Below, piece after piece: positions 12,238-22,500 of a stretch of DNA of 64,000 bases. The stretch lies in NCBI RefSeq assembly GCF_027942865.1, contig NC_134515.1, forward strand, positions 22,094,227 through 22,158,226. Direction: 5' to 3'. The translations under genes and the position numbers were made by a program. How positions within the stretch are numbered: the stretch's first letter is position 1; every line of letters begins with the position of its first letter. The notes beneath the pieces were generated by a model. The model made no database searches. It was not told the DNA's origin and worked only from the letters and a program-made list of their open reading frames with translations. Source of the stretch: Odontesthes bonariensis. Taxonomy: Eukaryota; Chordata; Actinopteri; Atheriniformes; Atherinopsidae.

Positions 12238-13290
12238 GTGAAGAGGTCTCGACAGGTTCTGAGCAAGGGTAAGATTTCTTCAAATATTTATTTTTCTTTA
12301 TTTGAAACTTCTCTTGTTGAGCTGCTTGTTTTGGGGGGTTAATGTTTGAAGGTGTTACCTACAGTTAATCTTTGAAAAGCTGACCCAGTCTTATTGGGTA
12401 ATTTCTTCTTTTGAAGAAGAAATGCTTAGAGATTTGTTGCTCCACTGAAACTCAGGGAGTTCATTTGGTTGGCCATGGGGGTACATGGTGAGTGAAGGCT
12501 TCAGCAGTCGGTATGTATGATTAGCATGCAATTATGTAAGTATTCCAATGGATGTCAAAAGCAAAGACAAAAAAAAAATCTCCGTTTTACAAAAGAAATG
12601 TACTGTAACCTCTCCACTCTTTTATGGCCATCTCTTTTCCGGGTTGTCATAATATGGTGGGGGATAAAGCTATGTTTGTTCAGCACACTTTTTAGTTTAC
12701 CGCTGTTTTTCCACTTCTATCACAGATGGGCAAAGAAAAGAAAGACGCCCATCAACTTAGTCCCAAGGTATGTATTTTAACATGTTTGTGTAGCAACGGC
12801 ACAAGCAATGATCATGTCGACATAGTGGATGCTGTCGGGATGAAGATGGACAGTATCTGTGGTAGACGAGGAAAAACAGCAGAGTCCTGATTGGTATTAT
12901 ATCTTTCTCTGAGTAGAGCAGAGTTAATCAACACCTGTGCTTGTTTAGTAATGCCTCTGTGTCGTGTCTTTCCTTGTCGTCTGTTGTTTTTCTGTCTGGT
13001 TGTCCCAGAGCTGCTGTGGAGAAGCCCAAGGGGCCAAGCAGACGCAGCTCCCGAGCTGAGAAAGAGGTGGAGGAGGAGCCGGCAGCGGACAGCGGCATCA
13101 GGAAGAGATCGGCCAGACCAGGGACCAGTACTGCTGTAAAAGGTAATATGACTTTAAAAGACATCCGTTACTCATCACAAGACACACGTAACGCGTGTAT
13201 TACTGCCTTTTCCCTCCTGACAAACTTGTATACTCCTTTACAGAAACTGGAGCAAGCCCCACCCAAGCCAAACGAAGGAAATCTAAATAG
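1487..13290 (+). CDS. ncoa6: Nuclear receptor coactivator 6 (NCOA6/ASC-2/TRBP), 15 coding exons
   Basis: NCOA6 is a nuclear scaffold that binds liganded nuclear receptors and recruits an MLL3/MLL4 histone methyltransferase complex (family knowledge). Coding exons read here: 1487-1793, 2520-2675, 2821-2943, 3135-3257, 3375-4247, 4382-4513, 6112-7480, 7614-7732, 7889-8301, 8401-8661, 8823-11826, 12009-12059, 12238-12268, 13009-13142, 13244-13290. They sum to 7143 nt, giving 2380 aa against about 2063 in human. Diagnostic segments are [10 protein letters not shown] in the first coding exon, the block [23 protein letters not shown], the Lys-rich [46 protein letters not shown], and the conserved C-terminal KRRKSK. 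Two LXXLL receptor-binding motifs are present. The extra length is mostly glutamine tracts and Ser/Thr/Pro-rich sequence in the 3-kb exon. The start was chosen because it follows a clean acceptor and has a good context (CAGGATGG). One intron uses a GC donor. Confidence 0.93.
2169..2216. repeat. (TA)n microsatellite in an ncoa6 intron
   Basis: An uninterrupted TA run of about 46 bases lies in the intron between the first two coding exons, inside a wider AT-rich stretch. Confidence 0.95.
3409..3631 (+). repeat. ncoa6: CAG/CAA glutamine-coding tracts, ncoa6 exon 3375-4247
   Basis: Two in-frame CAG/CAA runs encode polyglutamine, the longer at about 3576-3612 being nearly pure CAG. Human NCOA6 also has a long Q tract at this point (family knowledge). 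Pure CAG is prone to length change. Confidence 0.93.
4248..4381 (+). other. ncoa6: GC-AG intron in ncoa6
   Basis: The exon ends CCCAG and the intron begins GCAAGT, the consensus of the minor GC-AG class. The acceptor is GATTGCAG before 4382. Joining here gives ...[12 protein letters not shown]..., matching the vertebrate HPGLGGMPKR region in phase. The only nearby GT (4252) would add four bases and shift the frame. Confidence 0.82.
4514..6111 (+). other. ncoa6: ncoa6 intron with homopolymer runs
   Basis: A 1.6-kb intron between the exon ending ...AMSHTG and the one starting [10 protein letters not shown]. It holds a pure C run of about 23 bases (4822-4844) and a T run near 5053-5071. I see no additional exon or recognisable mobile element. 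Confidence 0.8.
6662..7056 (+). repeat. ncoa6: Q-rich repeats in ncoa6 exon 6112-7480
   Basis: The block opens with four short direct repeats encoding Pro-Gln-Gln-Met plus one variable residue (6662-6722). Long mixed CAG/CAA tracts with scattered His, Leu and Met follow. The corresponding region of human NCOA6 is glutamine-rich but less expanded, so much of the growth looks lineage-specific (inference). Confidence 0.88.
7320..7334 (+). other. ncoa6: NCOA6 LXXLL nuclear-receptor box 1 (LVNLL)
   Basis: The codons read LVNLL, within [12 protein letters not shown], at about residue 975. In mammalian NCOA6 this first motif is the main contact with the AF-2 surface of many nuclear receptors (family knowledge). 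The flanking residues match the mammalian block, and a Lys-rich basic stretch follows about 25 residues later. Confidence 0.9.
7817..7862. repeat. (CT)n microsatellite near an ncoa6 acceptor
   Basis: A CT run of about 46 bases, with one A interruption, lies 26 bases before the acceptor at 7888. It may serve as an extended polypyrimidine tract. Confidence 0.93.
7948..8160 (+). repeat. ncoa6: Long Gln/Met/His tract in ncoa6 exon 7889-8301
   Basis: About 70 codons are nearly all CAG or CAA, with periodic ATG, CAT and ATA codons giving a Q(n)-M/H/I pattern. The antisense reading frames here are by-products of the repeat. Confidence 0.92.
8401..8433 (+). repeat. ncoa6: Q tract starting exactly at a splice acceptor
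   Basis: The exon begins immediately after TATATTTTAG with about eleven CAA/CAG codons and then a run of ATG codons. The preceding exon also ends in glutamine codons, so the intron sits inside a Q-rich stretch. Confidence 0.9.
10047..10061 (+). other. ncoa6: NCOA6 LXXLL motif 2 (LNQLL)
   Basis: The codons read LNQLL in the context [10 protein letters not shown], at about residue 1701 of the assembled protein. It corresponds to the second LXXLL box of mammalian NCOA6, which has narrower receptor specificity (family knowledge). The flanking residues are conserved although most of this Ser/Pro-rich exon is not. Confidence 0.88.
12190..12237 (+). repeat. ncoa6: 46-T polypyrimidine tract and acceptor before a micro-exon
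   Basis: Forty-six consecutive T residues are followed directly by the acceptor AG at 12236-12237. The next exon is only 31 nt long (12238-12268) and encodes [10 protein letters not shown] in phase with its neighbours. Confidence 0.88.
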
Positions 13291-13625
13291 TCACAACTGC
13301 TGTGGTGGTTGCCTGTGAACTGTACTGTAAAGGTTTTTGTTTCCCGTTGTGAATCAGTTGATAGAAGTTTCTCTCACCCAGATTCTGAATTTTCACTGGA
13401 GGGGAGAGACCATGTACAGGTTGTTTTATGAAAAAACAACAACAACAATGATGCTATTGTTTTGTCCATGCTATGATGTGAGATTGTAGTTAGAATGTGT
13501 GCATACAGTTTGTGTGAATGTGCTTTTTACATTAAATGCTGGATTAATCATGTGAAGACTGATAATGAAGCTTGCCATGACTGTATAATTATGTTGTAAA
13601 ATGGAAATAAATTTTCTACTGCTTT
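13291..13625 (+). other. ncoa6: ncoa6 3' UTR with poly(A) signal
   Basis: The UTR follows the TAG stop. AATAAA is present at 13606-13611, with T/GT-rich sequence (TTTTGTTCTGTG) about 10-25 bases downstream, as expected for cleavage. The UTR is about 330 bases. Confidence 0.8.
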
Positions 13626-13639
13626 TGTTCTGTGAAAAC

Positions 13640-14046
13640 GTGTTGGATATTTGTCTGCCTAAAGATCTCAATTTACAACATCAACTAGGAGTATAGGAGG
13701 ACAATAGGAGTATATGTGAATATATAATATATATTAAATGTATATGTTTAGTTGAAGCTTGAAACATGGCCTCCATCTACTGTAAGGAGATCTGCACATC
13801 TTAACACTGACATATCTGAGGCAAAAATATTATCCGACTAATTTAATAAATTACATCTTGATGCTGGTTCATATGAGGACCTCGCAGAGCGTTACATTGG
13901 GGAGCATGCGCAGTCGATGAACGTTCGCACTCCATTCCAGGCTGTCAGTGAGGGTTCCCATAACCTCGCATCCTTTGGCAGTTGCATCTTAAACAGTCGT
14001 ATACTGTGATAACTTTGCCTGATTCACACACAAAAACAACCGGACC
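13640..14046 (+). promoter_or_regulatory. top1: ncoa6-top1 intergenic segment and top1 promoter/5' UTR
   Basis: Only about 420 bases separate the ncoa6 poly(A) site from the top1 ATG. GCATGCGCAG at 13904-13913 resembles an NRF1 site, a common element of housekeeping promoters. The 5' half (13640-13850) is AT-rich with no feature seen. The transcription start cannot be fixed. Confidence 0.6.
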
Positions 14047-17000
14047 ATGAGTGGAGATCATGGACGTGGAGAGTCTCAGGTAGCTCGTGGTCAATAGTCA
14101 TTGTTTATTAAATGGTGTGCATCAATTTCTTCGCAACAACTGGCAGCCCTTGTAATAACCGTTTGGATATGAAATAACAGTAAAGAAATGCCAGTTAGCA
14201 TTGGAAGTTAGGCTTTTCTTGTAGTTTTAGGGAGAATTATTTAAGTACTTTGTTTTCCCCAAAAAAATAATAACGTATTTACAGGGTACAGTTGTATGTC
14301 AATTGAAACTTGAACAACCGAGCTACCGGCATCTTTGAAACTGAAATGTTAAAAACATTTTTTCTCCCAATTTCCAGGTCAACTGTGGATCTAAAGGAAG
14401 CGGTAGGTCCTTTGACGAGGATTTTTATTCATATTTTCCTATTTTAGTCGTAATCATGTCTACCTGTCTACTGTTAGTTTTTAAAGGACAGAAATGGCGT
14501 CCCAGAGACTAAGTCCCTTCTCCACTCTCTTGCGGCTATTGTTCAAAAAGATGGTCTGAAACGTTCACTTGACGCTCTCGCTTTGTTAAAGTAATTGGGT
14601 ATTCTGAAAGAGTTTGGATTCGGCTTCAGTGTTCATGCTTTATTTTGGCAATGTTTGCCTGCCGTTATTGTGAATTTTGGAGCTGAAAGTGGCCAAATTG
14701 GGGCTGAGGACTTAGTCTCTGCGCCATTTTCTTTTTCGGTGTGTAGCATCCAGGGCGCCGCTCACTGAGCCAACTGTCCGCCGTGATATGGAGGCTTGAG
14801 CTGGGTCTTTATCGCCTGTTACTGCCCGTATCTCACCACCGCTTGCGCTCTGCCTCCATCTCTTTTAAACAGACCTTTATCCGCAGTGCCTGCGTGGAAT
14901 GCACACGAGTTTAAAAACTTTACATCACGCATTAGAAAGTTGCACAACATTATTGAGCGCAAGTGCCTTGTGTTGTCATTTTTTGATCCAATTAAAGCCT
15001 CTGCAAGAGCGTCCGTTAAACTTGGAAAGTTGTCAGCACTTTTCTTTTTTCATGAGGGCTCGTTTTGCTACCTAATTTAAGGGAAAGCCGAGATTTGCGT
15101 GGTAATTGATCTGCTTTATAACTGGGATATACATATATATATATATATATATATCCAGTTATAAAGCTGGGATGTAATGTTCAAATTGCAGATAATAACG
15201 TTATTACATTCCCATGACAACATGAAGCCTTAAGGTGAGGATCAGACGAATCCAGGTCTGCCTCAGGATGGATTTCTCTGAGGAAACATTTTAGGGTATA
15301 TGAGAGCTATTTCATATTTCATGCAGATTCCCCCTTATTTACAATTAAAACACAAAGCAACATAAAGCTGCTTTGATATTTCAAAGCGAAGAATCTCAAG
15401 GAATATTTCAAGGCCATGACAAAAGATCAAATAAATTTGCTTGCAAATGGCATTGGTGTGGTGTTTTGCTTGATGGCTGTACTGATGGCCTTCCACTGGA
15501 CACCTGTAACTAAGCTACATGATAGGCTACGTTTTATGTTTAGTGTAAAAGTCATGCATATCAGTAGATTTGCTCCAGTTGTTCCTTGTGGCTCTAAATT
15601 AGAGGGACTTCCGCTCTAGCCAACAATTCAGTGGGGAATCTAGCGTGCTTTACCTCACTGCATTCATTTTGGCTGTTCCAGCAGTCATTTTCCTCACAGA
15701 GTAATCTTACACGGAGGCAAGACAAGCTGCACGAAATAGCCTGGCCTGTGATAGATTACATTGCCGAAAGATGTAATGAAACTATCTCCACCTTCACTAA
15801 CTACCAGAGTGAAATGCTGCCTTTTGATTTATCAGCCGTAAAGACTCAGTTATGACTCGTCTATTTATGTTTACATGGCGCAGCTTTTAGTTTGGAATGT
15901 TTGTATTCTTTTTGTTTCTGTCCGAACTGGTAGTACGTGATGTCACCTGTGTGTAGCTCTGTTAAGTTGCTTGTTTTAAGTCCATCTCTGTTGCATTTTG
16001 CTCTCACGGAGATCTGTCATCCAGTCGCCCTCTTTACAAAGCTGACAGGCGTTTTTTCTGTGTAAGAAAGAAAAAGGGAGACTTTGTATCCCTGGCTTTG
16101 AACACCATTTCACCAAACTGAAATGTGCAGTCTCATTAAAGCGCTTACAGAACGTGACCTTAAAATGTCATTCAAATTTAATCGAGAGACAGATATAGTA
16201 GATCTATACTCTCCAATGATCCACCTGCATTGCGATCTGACTTTATTTTTTTTCCTCATGTTCCCACACAAAACAAATCTCTCCATTGCATTGCAGACTC
16301 TCACAAACATAAAGACAAGCACAAAGACAAGGAACAGAGACACAAAGATCACAGGAAAGACAAGGAGCGAGAGAAATTCAAGCACAGCAACAGGTATGAA
16401 TATAAGACATCGCTGGGATCATTGCTGATGTAGTACAGTCACAGTCTACAGCCTCACCATCACTTTTCATTGTCGACGCGTAGCATATATGTATCCCTGA
16501 GTGGCTTTTGCTGTTTTAATCATTGCTGAATGAGTTACTCCCTGTTTGAGTCATAGTGAAGAAGCAAGAGTTTCAACAAACACGGCACAGAGGAAAAAGC
16601 TGATTTGATTGAAACGTAGGGAAACCTGCCATGTTACAGTAAACATTCATCAGAAAGACGCCCTTCAAATCCACTCATAGAAATTACACCTGTGGAGCTT
16701 TTGTAATTTGAGCCTTATGGAACGTTTACTATTTTCCCTTTCTCTGGTAGAAATTTGTTGCGATCCTCAGTATAATTGCAGAGCCGTAACTTTGGCCATT
16801 ACCATTCGGGATGCTGCCATTGTATGTTAAAGATGATAGAAAAAAAGGTCAGTTGCTGGTGGTTGGTTCTTTGTCGATGACATCCTTTTGTGCCCGCACT
16901 GCGTCTGACATCTTGCACTCGATCTCTGTGGCTTCAGCGAATATAAGGAGCACGCTGAGAAGAAACACAAAGACAAGGAGAAGCTGAAGCACAGCAACGG

Positions 17001-19557
17001 CAGCTCAGACAAGCACAAAGAAAAACACAAAGAGAAAGACAAGGACAAAGAGAAGAGGAGAGAGGACAAGGTTTGTAATCAGTCACTCTGGAGTGTTTTT
17101 CAAAACAGATTTTGTTTTGTTTTGCCATCACGACTCAATTAGTAATTTGTTCCATAAACACCGAGACCTTTTATTCTCATTCTTATGAAATAACTTTTGT
17201 TGTCCAGACATAGTGCTCGTGTTTACTGATACCTTTTCAGAAGTTGAATAGATTTACCTCATTAGCAAACACGATATAAAAACTACTAATTGCCCATATT
17301 CCCCCTCCAGCTTTCTATTCACTCTGTCCACGATTTACGGTTGAGATAGTCTAAAGGTGTCAAAGCAGCTGATGGACATTTTAATGATCGGCTGTGTTTT
17401 TCTCTATTTTCCACAGATTCAGTCATCCAGTTCAGATAAGCTGAGAAGAGAGAGGGAAAATGGATATGCAAGGTAAATGCTGTAGCTTTTTTTTTTGCAG
17501 CTAATGGCAAAATAAAGGTGAAAGCAGCATCGCTCGAACAATATGTCCTTTATGGAGCAAAATTACAACCAGTTCGGCTGTTGCTTGGTTATCATTAATG
17601 GACTATCGCTTGCCTTGTCTCAATGTGGGACTCAGAGAGACGAGTCCCGCTGCCGTCAAGAGCGAGCCTGAAGAAGACAACGGCTTCTACCCGTCTCCCC
17701 AACACAGCAAGCCTTCCAAACGGGAGTCTGCTGATGAAGAGTAGGTGTCATTCTAATGGAAATTCCAGTAGTTGCAGTAAAGGTTTGGTTCTCTGTAATT
17801 TAAAAAAAAAAAAAATTGTCGACAGATTTGAATACAAGCCCAAGAAGGTCAAGCTCGAACACGACAAAAAGGCCAAAAAGAGGAAACACGAGTATGAAGA
17901 AGACGAAGATGATGAGGTACGATAAGGCGTCTGTGCATTTCTGTTGTAAATGCTTTGTTGTGTTTTTTCGGGGTTAGACGTGACTTCGTACCACATTGGT
18001 TTATTCTGTTGTCTTCGTTGTGTTTGAGGATGTCAAGCACAAAAAGAAGACGAAAGGCAGGAAAGCAACGGAGGGAAAGAAAGCCAAGAAAGAGGAAGAG
18101 GAGAAGTGGAAGTGGTAACATCCTTTTGGGCAGTCTGAGAACAGTTAGCTGGTGCAGCATACAACACCTACAGAGAACCTGGTATCATACTGTTCATTTC
18201 TCTGATGAGTTGTGTTTTGTTTTTGTTTGTGGTTATCAGGTGGGAGGAAGAACGATACACCGATGGCTCCAAATGGCGCTTTCTTGAACATAAGGGTCCG
18301 GTGTTTGCTCCTCCGTATGAACCCTTGCCTAGCAAAATAAAATTTTACTTTGATGGTGAGCCTCGGTGAAAATGACAATGAAATTCGCAATTGATGACGT
18401 TTGGATGGAGACTTTAGTGTTTTATGCTTTATTTTAGGAAAGCCAATGAAACTAGGCGCTCCTGCTGAGGAGGTAGCCACATTTTTTGCCAAGATGTTAG
18501 ATCATGAGTACACCACCAAGGACATCTTCAGAAAGAATTTCTTTAAGGACTGGAGGAAGGTGAGCAGAATAAAACATCAAAAGTATTCGAGCGCTCATGA
18601 GCCAACAGAGAGTTTTAAGTTCTCAGGATTTAAACCAGGATGCTGCATTTGTCTCCTCTTATATTTTAGGAAATGACGACGGAGGAGAAGTCGGTCATCA
18701 CTGACCTAAATAAGTGTAACTTCAGTGAAATGAGTGAGTACTTCAAGGCTCAGTCAGAGGCTCGCAAACAGATGTCAAAGCAGGAGAAACAGGTAGCTTT
18801 TCATTCACACTCTCCCGACCCTCAGAACGCTGTCGAATGTCTAAACTTTATTTTCATCCACTCTTCAGAAAATCAAAGAGGAAAATGAGCGCGTCCTCCA
18901 GGAGTATGGCTTCTGTATCATGGACAACCACAAGGAAAGGATCGGAAACTTCCGCATCGAGCCACCGGGCCTTTTCCGAGGGCGAGGCGACCATCCAAAG
19001 ATGGGAATGCTGAAACGGCGCATCAGACCCCAAGACATTATTATCAACTGTAGCAAGTGAGTAACACCATACCAGATACCCAAGAAAACCCCCAAATCTG
19101 TCAATAGGCTTGTGTGATCAAACTACAACAAGTTCTGAGGTATACCACCAGGTGGCTCTGTCAAACCACTGGACGTATAGAAATGACATGATAGAGATTG
19201 ATGAATGAATTACAGGGATAAGATGAGAGAAAGTGTGAGGGGAGGCTCTCATCTAGTCAGCAAGTCACGTTTCAGAATATACTTCACGTTTGTTGTCTTG
19301 TTCTTTCCTCCCTATCACTGTGTTAAACTTCTTCTCTCTTTATCTGCCCTTCCATCTCCCAACTATCCTGTTGTGATCGCAGGAGTTATTTATGGACTCA
19401 GGGAATAATGTTCCTTTTTATCTCGTTCATTCCAGGCCTGAGGGGTGCGTGTGAGAGATAGAGAGGGCTAATTTGCAGTGGTCAGTTACCAGCAAGAAGA
19501 GACGGAGGGAAAAGAATGTCTGTGGCATGTACAGTTTGGCAGATATTCCGCATAGAT

Positions 19558-19594
<37 letters not shown>

Positions 19595-22500
19595 TGGCAC
19601 TGTGTCAAAGGTAGCACTTCCTGTCAGAGTATACTGTATCTGCACAAACAATTACACAACCCAGGGTGGACGTGTTGATCTCCACATACTGGCCTTAATC
19701 TCGACACTATTGTCTCATAGTTGCAGTGTTTACAGCATGAAGTAAACCCTGGACTGATCCACAGGGGAACATTTTCAAGAAATTATCTTGTGACAAGAAT
19801 AGTTTTTGTACGTGTTGGAGAATCTTCTTTCATGGGCACGAGGGTAGGAATGCGGCTACAATGGGGTTGGACAACACTGCACCAAAGTTAAAGCTCCCCC
19901 ACGTTTCAAACACGTGACAAAACTTAACTTAACTAGTTAACTTGCCTCTTTTCTTAAAGGGATTCCAAGCACCCCAAACCTCCTCCAGGCACAAAATGGA
20001 AGGAGGTTCGCCATGACAATAAGGTGACCTGGTTGGCATCGTGGACAGAGAACATCCAGGGCTCCATCAAGTACATCATGTTGAACCCTAGCTCTAGAAT
20101 CAAGGTGCCTGTCCTCTCACACCCTCAGCCTCGAGTGGCCTTCACCGGCCTATTTTACCATTGTTCCTTTGAAGGGAAATAAGTCTGGTAAAAAAGGATT
20201 TTTTTTTTTAAACAGTCCGCCCGTGTGTGTTTGTGCAGGGGGAAAAGGACTGGCAGAAATACGAGACAGCCCGACGTTTGAAGATGTGTGTGGATCGCAT
20301 TCGGACTCAGTATAGAGACGACTGGAAGTCAAAAGAGATGAGGATCAGACAGAGGGCTGTGGCGCTATATTTCATAGACAAGGTGAATAAGATAAGAGTG
20401 AAACTTAAGTGAACTGCTGAAATTTACAACTAAAACAGTGTCACCCTCCCCATTAATTGCACTGTTAAACTAAGTTCATAGAATAAATCCAGAGGAAGTG
20501 TTTCCCTAATAACCATGATGTGTGGTGGTTCCCTTGTAGTTGGCACTGAGGGCGGGTAATGAGAAAGAGGAAGGTGAGACAGCGGACACTGTCGGCTGCT
20601 GCTCGCTGCGGGTGGAGCACATCAATCTGCACCCCAAGATGGACGACCAGGAGTATGTTGTGGAGTTTGACTTCCTGGGAAAAGACTCCATCCGCTACTA
20701 CAACAAGATACCAGTGGAGAAGAGGGTAAGAAAGAGAATGAGGGAAAAATAGGAGAGGAACATGCAAATAAAGGGAGAGAAAGGCGCTAATATTGTGGCC
20801 GATATTTGATACAGCAAAATTGAGAATTTCTGCTTTGATGAGGGTGCTGTTGGGTATGTTTTTGACAAATGTGGAATTTTGTGTCAATGACAAGAAGTTG
20901 TTACATTGTGGAAGATGTTTGCACAGCCAGGTGATCAGATTCAGAATGCTTTCACCAGTTCTGCCTCAGAGGGTGCTCTGTTTCCTGCTATTACACACAC
21001 ACGGAAAGTGCTGTTTTCAATTACAAGTCCTTGAGTGGGCCGGGGACTCTCTGCTTGACGACATTTCCTCCTACGTCGCCACTTAGATATTGCAGTAGCT
21101 AAAAAAAATCTCAATCTCAAACCAATAAATCACCTGTACCTGCAGTCATGAAAATAAATAAATGACACCCCCTTTTGGCAGAAATGTGATGGTGCACCTA
21201 TGAGGACTGTTGAAGCCTGCAAAGTAAAATTAAACTGGTTGTGTTACCCCTGAGTCTCTGTTTATTCCTTATCAGGTCTTTAAAAACCTCCGGTTGTTTC
21301 TGGAAAACAAGAAACCTCAAGACGAGCTCTTCGACAGACTGAATGTAAGAAATGCAAAAAAAAAAAACATTTCAAATCTGACTTTAGGGCCTCACTGTTA
21401 AGTGTTCATCGTGACAGTCCTGGCATTTTGTATTGCTCCTTTTTTCTGCTCACCTTTACCCATCCTTCCCTCCTTTTTATTCCTGTAGACTTCTATTCTC
21501 AATAAGCACTTACAGGAACTAATGGATGGACTAACAGCCAAGGTTTTTCGCACCTACAATGCCTCAATTACCCTGCAGCAGCAGCTCAAAGTACTAACCT
21601 CCTGTGAGTAACAGCAGCTTCATTCCAAACAATGAATTGTATACAATAAATGGATGCCTTTAAGAAGTTATAAAGCAAGATTATTCTGTTCTCATGACTG
21701 TATATGATTCTGGTTTTATGAATGATTTAGCTCCTCAACCATACACTATAGATAAAGATGTAGATGCTGGCTTTTGTGTTGTGAAGATCTCATACTCTCT
21801 TCTGACATAAGAGTCGGTGATTTTAAATCTCAGTCTTTTAAAAAAAAAACACATCTTCTCTTACCATATTGGGTTGTTGGGTCAACAGCTGATGACAGCG
21901 TCCCAGCCAAGATCCTGTCATATAACCGAGCCAACAGGGCAGTGGCCATTCTTTGTAACCACCAGAGAGCTCCACCCAAGACATTTGAAAAGTCCATGCA
22001 GAATCTTCAGACCAAGGTAAGCCAGTATGCCGAACCTTCCGTTCCTTCCCTCTGTTTCGAGGGATATTTTCATCCAGATTATTTTCTTCGCTCGGCATGT
22101 GCTTGTTGTGATTGCAGATTGACGACAAACAAAACCAACTATGTGCAGCCAGGAAGCAGCTGAAGGCTGCCAAGGCTGATCACAAGACTTCTCGTGATGA
22201 AAAGAGCAAAAAGTAAGAACGCCTGAAACGCTGCTATCCAGTAGGGAAGTGTTTGATTTATTACTTTCATGGTTAACTATCTCAGGCCTTGTTGGGGTGG
22301 AGGGCAACAGAACCTTTACCCGTACAGACGTGTCAACGAGTTGATGGCATTGAGGGCATCTGTTTTTTTCTGTCCACCGGTGAAATTCTTCCCTGCCTCT
22401 TTGCACCTCGGTGTATTTACGATTCCTTGTGCTTTTTGCACTCTGACTGTATCCTTATTCCTCCCCCTCTGGATTTTTTGTGTCTCCCTTTCACTCTCAG

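Noticed and set aside
19960-20104. Possible top1 duplication or pseudogene structure
   Set aside because: All 21 exons are in order, in phase and give a protein the length of human TOP1, so this is the intact gene.
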